From NCBI RefSeq assembly GCF_032854445.1, contig NC_088303.1:32839265-32903264 (forward strand): a stretch of DNA of 64,000 bases. Direction: 5' to 3'. The notes beneath the pieces were generated by a model that was given only the letters and a program-made list of their open reading frames with translations, searched no databases and was not told the origin of the DNA. Source of the stretch: Liolophura sinensis (Eukaryota; Mollusca; Polyplacophora; Chitonida; Chitonidae). Of this stretch, positions 57,507 through 64,000 are shown one piece after another. Both the position numbers and the translations under genes were made by a program. Every line of letters starts with the position of its first letter. Position 1 is the first letter of the stretch.

Positions 57507-60500
57507 ATGGCGAGTTCAGAAAAGTACGAATGCAGCCTGGACAAGGCCAGTCTGAAAAAGGCTGAAAAAGAGCTAAACGAAGACCCAAAGGAACGGGAGA
57601 GCGCCGTGGCGTCATTGCGACAGTGGGTTGAGCAGAATAGCGCCTGGTTAAAATCTCCCACAGGTAAAAGAAACTTTTCCATCTCATAAACCTTCTCGGG
57701 ACTGCATCTTATGTATGCTTGGGTTGTACTTAACCATTTCTGAACCACATGAGGACGAAGAGAAATTCGGTCGGTGTGACAGGGCGAGTGCATATTGTCA
57801 AAGTGTTGCCGCTACTGAAGTATCATGCCAAAAACACCAGACATGACACCTGACTGGGCCAATCAGTCCTGTTTCCTAACCCTAATCTAACATTGTTGAG
57901 TGCCAAGCGAGGTAGCCAAAGAGTAAGTCGTTTTGTAAAGTCTGGTATGACCCATTCTGGACTTGACCTAAGATCTCCCTGCTTCGAGGCTCTAAACATT
58001 AGGCCACCGAGGTTTAAGGATATTATAGTGTGACGCAGATCACAGCTGCGTTGAATAACTTGATTTAAAAGCAACTTGAACTGAAAGAGAAAGCCACATG
58101 CGTATATTACAGTGTAAAAAGCACTGCTTCCTGATGCTAACATGTTCTCGTAAAAAACATGGCTGAAAATACTTCCATTGTGGTAAACTGCATAAACCAG
58201 GATTCTGCTGGTCTAGTCCGGGTACCTCTGCATTGTTTTAATATGATTGTATATTGAATGTGATCACAACAAACACAACAAGCATTTGGTGTAATTCCAG
58301 ATCATTGGCGTCTAATAAATTGCAACTAATATCAATGCAATCTTTTTACCTAATTCAGCTCTAGCAATGGTGCTGGGGGGGGGGGGGGACAATATGCTAC
58401 TATTTCAGCATGTACATGAACAGTTAGAATAACGCCCTAGCTGAAGTAAATTTAACATAAGGCCGTATTTCGCCGGTTACGTTTGACCATGTATCAGCTA
58501 TCCCAGGTTGCCAGCTGTCACACTGTCGTCGCTTCTCTAGTTTTACTTTCTATACTGTAAGTTTCATATTGTAGTGTTAAACCCTATTCATTCATTCAAT
58601 CACATGTATGGTCACATGACGTTAAACCGGGTCCATGTAAAACATTTTTTCTGGAATACATGTACTTCTAAATTTTCCTCAAAGCCACCAAATCGTGTAT
58701 GGTATCACTTCATTTCCTTGAAACCCTTTCACTTTCAACTCTTAATGTCGACATTGTATGACTATCCTAAGTGTAGGACATGTGTATGATGTCTCTTGTC
58801 AGATACCCGATTTTTACTTATGTTTCTTCGTAACGCCAAATTCGTCCAATTGGCCGCTCGGAAACGGCTGGTTAATTACTGGACTGGTCGGACAAACAAT
58901 AAAGAATGGTTTGAAAACGTGGATACGCTGGATAAAAAAACAGAAGAATGCTTGAAAATTGGGTAAGTGTCTTTTCATGGACTGTACCTGTATCTGTATA
59001 TATGTATATCATACCGTGTTGATTCAAATTAGGCAAGAACATGTGATAAGGCGCCTTCACGTTTCTGGTGACTGCAGTCAAAATTGTAAAATTCGATTGC
59101 AATGTACGTCACGTAGAACGTCAGGCTTGTATCAAAGCTCTGCAGGTTTCTGGATTTCTGTATGCGTTATTCTCACGCTATGATTTATCGATATCGGTAA
59201 ATGAGTTAGCGATATCGAGAATTGGCAGTGATTTATATATTGTAAATTCATTTATTGATACATATAAATGAATTAGTGATATCGATAAATAGTGTTTCCT
59301 GTTGGTTTAAACGAAAGTGACTGCTCAATCTACGTTGCTACCAAAGAAAGGTTGAGAGGAAATGCCTGTATTTACAATGGCCGTTGTAGCAGGGTAAGTC
59401 ATCCTGCTGAGGCAGAATCAAGGTTGTCTCTCCCAGGTCTCAAGTGCTCATAACGGAGTAGCGTCAGCCATACAGGTACTGGTATCATACCAGCAAATTT
59501 CATGCGTTTTCCTCTGTTCCGCTAAAATGTTTAAACTTTCACTTAAAAACATTACCAAATGTCAGGAAAGAATAGTAATTCTCAGAGGTTTAAAAGGGCG
59601 GAATGGTGTCATTTATCGATATCATTAATTCATTTATCGATATCGCTAATTCATTAGCTGATATCGATATTTCATTTATTGATCTAAATAATCCATTTAT
59701 CGCTATGGATAAATGCCATTATTCATCAATATCGATAAATGATTCATTGATATCGATAAATGATTTATCGATATTTCTCGATTAAATGTTAATTTGGTCC
59801 CTATCATCATTAATTTATCTCAAATATATTTCTCACCTTAAAAAGCTGTAATCATACAACAGCCAGAAAGGGTCAATGAGAAAAGGCAAAGGTTATCTTA
59901 ATAAAGAGTTAAGGTTCTTGCAAATTATTATACACGTGCATGTAGCGTACAAAGTGATCAGGGTAATCAAGACTTTGTCTTTGTTATATTATTTAACAAC
60001 ATTTGTCTTTCAAAGGAACTTCATGCCGCTACCTCGGAGAGACAAACAGGGGAGGGTCATTTTCTTCGGAAAACCAGGTGAGACGTTTTCCAACCCAGCG
60101 GACAGTCTGGTAGTGGATCTATCAAAATGTTCCGAATACAACATACACATAACGTCAGTAAAATCTGATGACTTGCGCACAAAGCTATTTCCTTTTCATG
60201 CCAATTTTCGCATGTGATTTTCTAACATGAGAATCAGGAAGACGTCTCAGAGCAAGTCAAGTAGCGGAGAGCCAATCAGAATTAAGTGACGTAGTGTTTA
60301 TGTCAAGGGGCCGCTTGCACAAAGGAATCGTAAGCCAAAGATGATTGTAAATCACTACGATCTCAATCGTAGCCATAGCTTACAAATGACACCCTCTTGT
60401 ATCAAAGGATTGTAAGCTACGACAGTTGTAAGTTGCCATCAAAAATTACAATCGGGTCGACCCTGTTGTAAATATTTACAATTGCCCAGAAATGAATGTA

Positions 60501-63307
60501 AAGCACAGGTACTTGCCTTAGACAGACTGTTCGTTAGAACTTTTGGACTCGGTTTGCAAATAATGTGCAATGTCTTAAAAAGATGTTACGAACACTTTTT
60601 CACATGTTGTTGTTGCTAGCTGCTGAATCATTATGATGTAGAACTCTTTTGAAGATGAAGGCAAGAAAAGTTATTGACCGGTATATTCTCCATTTACCCA
60701 TGCCACCTTTATGTACAAGTTAAATTTGGTCTCTGATCACAACTGTAATTCAAAAATTTACAATCGCCTTACAACTCCTTTATGCAAGCGACGTAAATTA
60801 TTTTTACAATCAACTGTAAACTCAACTGTAGGGTCTACAATCGATTGTAGCTACAATTGCTTTGTTCAAGCGGGCCTGGAACTTTTTGTTTGCTCCGTTA
60901 AATGACTTTCCGATGGACGCCAGCCAACGCGTTTTGCAGGACTCGTCTCTGTAAACATCAATACTTCAATGTACGACAGCAAAGATCGAAGGTTTAAAGA
61001 CTGACAAAGGTGCGCATTTCAAGACCGATTTCATTTTCATTGATTTATTATCATCAGCAGTCATATATAATGAAACTTATTTTCTCTAACTTTTGTGTTG
61101 TAAGGTGCTATCGATGTCTCTGGTGGCTGTTCTGTGGATGACGTCATGAAGGCATCTTGTGCATCCATCGACTACTGCCTCATGGACGAGAACGCACAGG
61201 TTAACGGGTTCTTCTTCTTCCAGGACATGTCGGACATGACAGTGAAGCACCAGTCCTTCTTCGGAGTGGACGTCATGAGAAGATCTATGAAAGTCTGGAT
61301 CGTAAGTCATCAAAAAACTCGGTGGTTTTCAACATCGTAAAAGGAATACATATGTATTATTTTCTAAAGGTTTGATTATGATTTATTATCATGCCTTACG
61401 GTGATTTATTATTCTGCCCTGTGTTACCATGAGTTTATTATTTGCTCACTTGTCTGATCATGAGTTTATTTATTTATTTACGCCTTACCCAAGAATATTT
61501 CACTCATACGACGACTGCCAGCATTGTGGTGTGAGGAAACCGGGAAGATATCATACGCAGGTTGCTGGAAGACCCTCAGACGTACGACCGGAGAGAAAGC
61601 TCAACTTGTCTTACCATGAGTTTATTATCTGTTAACCCGTTTTAGTAAGTGTTTATTATTTGCCAAATGATCTTATAGCAAGAGTTCATTATTTGTAAAC
61701 TTGTCTTACCACGAGTTCATTATCTGTTAACTTGTGTTAGTAAGTGTTCATTATTTACCAAATGGTCTTATAGCAAGAGCTCATTATTTGTTAACTTGTC
61801 TTACCATGAGTTTGTTATCTGTTAACTTGTTTTAGTAAGTGTTTATTATTTGCCAAATGGTCTTATAGCAAGAGTTCATTATTTGTAAACTTGTCTTACC
61901 ACGAGTTTATTATCTGTTAACTTGTTTTAGTAAGTGTTCATTATTTACCAAATGGTCTTATAGCAAGAGCTCATTATTTGCTAACTTGTCTTGTCATTAG
62001 TTTAATATACGTCCTAGTTTCCTCTCTTGTCATAAGTGGGAAGGTCTACCACCAACTTGCGGATCGTCATGGGTTTTCCTCTGTCTCTTCCCGGTTTTCT
62101 TCCATTGCATTGCCGACCGCTGTTGTGCAAGTGAAATATTCTTGAGCACGGTGCAAAACACCAATCAAATAAATAAATGCATTAGATTATTAGTATTTAC
62201 TAACATATTTTTGCGTGAGTTTAGCATGTATTCACCTGTTATAGCTTTAGTTTATCATTACCTAACCTCTTTTAGTATAGGTTAGCAAGTATGAATGCAT
62301 TTAACTCCACAATAGCATGTACTTCAGTTGTATATCGGAGCGAGAACGTGTTTGATACGGGGAACAGTAGTGGTTTTCAAGATGACAACATTACGTACAA
62401 AATGATAATATATCTTTATTTCATAATATTTACCTATAAATATTTATTTATAGCAACGCTCTCACAAAATGGAACACGCTCGGGATATATGTCAACAAAG
62501 GCTATGTTGTGTTGTCAATATAGCCTTTGTTGACAACACAATTATGTTTACATGTAAAAGACATGGATTGATTCTAGTCTTTATGTTAGTCGCCTTTTAC
62601 GACATCGTTGCCAATAGAGGGATCCCAGTCTTGCCTTTTCACTTTGGACACCCCACGCCGGTAGTTAGCATGGATGTGTTACAGTATTTATTAACCTGTT
62701 ATACCATGTGTGTATCATGTATTCATTTGATTTACCATGTGTTTAGCGTGCATTAACTTGTTTTACCATGTGTTTACCATGTATTAACCTGTTTTACTAT
62801 GTGTTTATCATGTATTACCTTGTTTTCGACCAAATCTATTACCTATTAGAATAAGTTTATGATTAACTAACATGTTTTAGCATGATATCTTGTGCATTTA
62901 TTTATTTATTTCAGAAATCGTACCCAGCTCGCTACAAATCTGTTCACTACTACAATACTAACCCAGTGTTCGATGCCATATTTGCCATCATTCGCCCACT
63001 CATGCCGGAAAAGTTACAACAGCGAGTACGTATACACTTTTGTTTCCCACTTTCACTTCCTATATTGAGGATTGTGTACTGTTTTATCTTAACGACTTCA
63101 TTAACGACGGTTTTATCTTCTCACTTTCGTTTTGGATCAGCAAGTTATTTGCCTGTCTCGTCAACATTTAACTTTTTTTATAGCTAAACTTTCACGGGAA
63201 GAATTTGTCATCATTATATAAACACATCGACCAGGAATGCCTCCCATCTGAATACTTGCCGGATGACTTCAAAGGGAATAATGTTGGCAGCCTTCAACAA
63301 TGCACAG
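57507..63307 (+). CDS. CRAL-TRIO domain lipid-transfer protein, gene C (3' end beyond window)
   Basis: Six exons are visible: 57507-57663, 58803-58962, 60016-60077, 61105-61301, 62915-63025 and 63184-63307. Lengths and phases are identical to gene B exons 1-6, encoding 270 residues plus one base. Exon 1 ([20 protein letters not shown]) is almost identical to gene B. Conserved landmarks are [80 protein letters not shown] and [17 protein letters not shown]. The exon 7 equivalent ([12 protein letters not shown]... in B) is not found before 64000. As gene B intron 6 is about 1.5 kb, exon 7 is probably just outside. Same expected role as gene B. The B-C pair is the closer, probably later, duplication. 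Confidence 0.92.
57745..58015 (-). mobile_element. SINE family 2, near full length
   Basis: 'actgaagtatcatgccaaaa', 'gccaatcagtcctgtttcct', head 'aaacattaggccaccgaggt'. In gene C intron 1. Confidence 0.8.
58280..58560 (-). repeat. dispersed repeat family 5 copy with poly(G)
   Basis: 'ttggcgtctaataaattgca', a run of about 13 G at 58376-58388, 'aggccgtatttcgccggtta', 'cacactgtcgtcgcttctct'. In gene C intron 1. Confidence 0.65.
59175..59295. repeat. cluster of ATCGATAT palindromes
   Basis: 'tttatcgatatcggtaaatg', 'gttagcgatatcgag' and 'agtgatatcgataaata'. Units partly self-complementary. In gene C intron 2. Confidence 0.7.
59600..59785. repeat. second cluster of ATCGATAT palindromes
   Basis: 'catttatcgatatcattaat', 'tttatcgatatcgctaattc', 'ttgatatcgataaatgattt'. 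Opposed to the cluster at 59175, with about 310 bp between them. Confidence 0.75.
60306..60892. mobile_element. MITE-like element, about 590 bp
   Basis: Left end 'ggggccgcttgcacaaagga', right end 'ctttgttcaagcgggcctgg', an imperfect terminal inverted repeat. The interior is rich in 'gattgtaa'/'ttacaatc' words, partly as an extended inverted repeat. No coding capacity. In gene C intron 3. Confidence 0.75.
61380..62010. repeat. 95-bp minisatellite made of three ~32-bp subunits
   Basis: The 'caaatg' marker recurs at 61664, 61759, 61854 and 61949, exactly every 95 bp. Each period holds three versions of 'gagttcattatttgtaaact'. Interrupted by a SINE at 61462-61602. In gene C intron 4. Confidence 0.9.
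61462..61602 (-). mobile_element. SINE family 1 fragment inserted in the minisatellite
   Basis: 'tttacgccttacccaagaat', 'gactgccagcattgtggtgt', 'acgtacgaccggagagaaag'. It is flanked by array sequence on both sides, so it postdates at least part of the array. Confidence 0.8.
62025..62178 (+). mobile_element. SINE family 1, 5'-truncated
   Basis: 'taagtgggaaggtctaccac', 'cgtcatgggttttcctctgt', 'gcaaaacaccaatcaaataa'. Forms the right edge of the 95-bp array. Confidence 0.8.
62489..62535. repeat. 15-bp inverted repeat (hairpin)
   Basis: 'gtcaacaaaggctat' and 'atagcctttgttgac' are separated by about 14 bases. In gene C intron 4. Probably the end or centre of an unrecognised element. Confidence 0.7.
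62690..62880. repeat. diverged array related to the 95-bp minisatellite
   Basis: Units like 'ttaccatgtgtttaccatgt' and 'attaacctgttttac', similar to the subunits at 61380-62010. Ends about 35 bp before gene C exon 5. Confidence 0.7.
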
Positions 63308-64000
63308 GTAAATAACAGTCGTGGCTAGACTTGATTTAGCCATCTATGACGTAACCCCCTGAGCCGTACCGTGCGGACGCCTATGCCAGTAAATCTATTA
63401 TTTTTCGTACATTCATAAAGTCATTATTATGTTTTTCAGAAGCTCTAGCGGAAACATACAGTTTAAACAGATTGTAATGCTGAAAAATTAGGACCAGTAG
63501 CTAAATCAGGACATTAACGTTTCAATCGGTATAGGACACACGAAGTGAGGGCTCAAATTTAGCCTTGGGTAGGAATTTGTACACTACCCGGCTCTCACTT
63601 GTTGTGAGGCCTTAGTGAAAATTAGCGCTTGGCCGTTTGAGTAGTCTGACCTTCGTTTAAGTCCATTTGCCTTCCGACAGAATGGTTTGCAAATCTGTAC
63701 GTTTCATGTGAGAAAGTTCGTCAGTGACTTGTCAGAGCTCGGTGGTTTAGCACAGCGGTTTCCTCCGCTAAAAAAGTGACCGTCATCCTGTTAGTGAAAA
63801 ATTCTTAATGGTGTTGGTGTTAAGCAGAAATACATAAATCATGTAAGATGCCGCTCAGTTTCATTTATAAAAGAATATCGCGGATGAAACCTGAAAGTAA
63901 GAGTCCAAAACCAATTATTATATTAGATTGTTACATCGTGTTGTTGAAATCTTTGCATATCTGTAAAAGCGGAGATCTTTGGAACGTTTTGCTCAAACGT
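63308..64000 (+). other. gene C intron 6 (to window end)
   Basis: A degenerate SINE family 1-like 3' end is visible at about 63735-63838. No segment similar to exon 7 of genes A or B is present. Confidence 0.5.

Noticed and set aside
63440-63477. Possible alternative last exon of gene C (EALAETYSLNRL then stop) after a good acceptor
   Set aside because: Phase fits, but there is no similarity to the conserved exon 7 of genes A and B. A chance acceptor is more likely, and the true exon should lie past 64000. A second phase-compatible chance acceptor occurs near 63680.

Overview
The window is animal nuclear DNA: split genes with GT-AG introns, dense tRNA-derived SINEs, short inverted-repeat elements, TA microsatellites and many minisatellites. 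I infer a lophotrochozoan, most likely a marine mollusc. The basis is the SINE with the body that reads (reverse) 'gtgttttacgccgtactcaag', which I associate with mollusc genomes; this was not checked by search.

Layout. (1) Bases 1-5290: repeats and unassigned DNA. (2) 5296-13499, minus strand: a complete seven-exon CRAL-TRIO lipid-transfer gene (gene A, 320 aa). (3) 13500-21946: unassigned DNA with SINEs. (4) 21947-34658, plus strand: a complete eight-exon carbonic anhydrase-related protein VIII gene (CA8, 277 aa) with the catalytic His94-equivalent replaced by Arg. (5) 34659-44899: flank with three large minisatellites. (6) 44900-50300, plus: a second complete CRAL-TRIO gene (gene B, 318 aa). 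(7) 57507-63307, plus: exons 1-6 of a third CRAL-TRIO gene (gene C); its last exon lies past the window edge. Genes A, B and C share the same exon lengths and intron phases, so they are paralogues. They belong to the alpha-tocopherol transfer protein / clavesin / CRALBP group and should carry small hydrophobic ligands between membranes. CA8-type proteins are non-catalytic regulators (the vertebrate one binds the IP3 receptor).

The most striking observation is a set of minisatellites whose repeat unit straddles a splice junction. In gene A intron 1, a 64-bp array repeats the end of exon 1 plus its 5' splice donor, and a 49-bp array repeats the 3' splice acceptor plus the start of exon 2. In CA8, intron 6 is almost entirely an array repeating the acceptor plus the start of exon 7. 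Together these give dozens of decoy splice sites next to the real ones. The 49-bp array is open in all three frames of the transcribed strand, so in-frame longer isoforms are conceivable.

All exon boundaries were read by eye from GT/AG signals, phase and comparison among the three paralogues, or with the CA8 sequence as I remember it. No database search was run.
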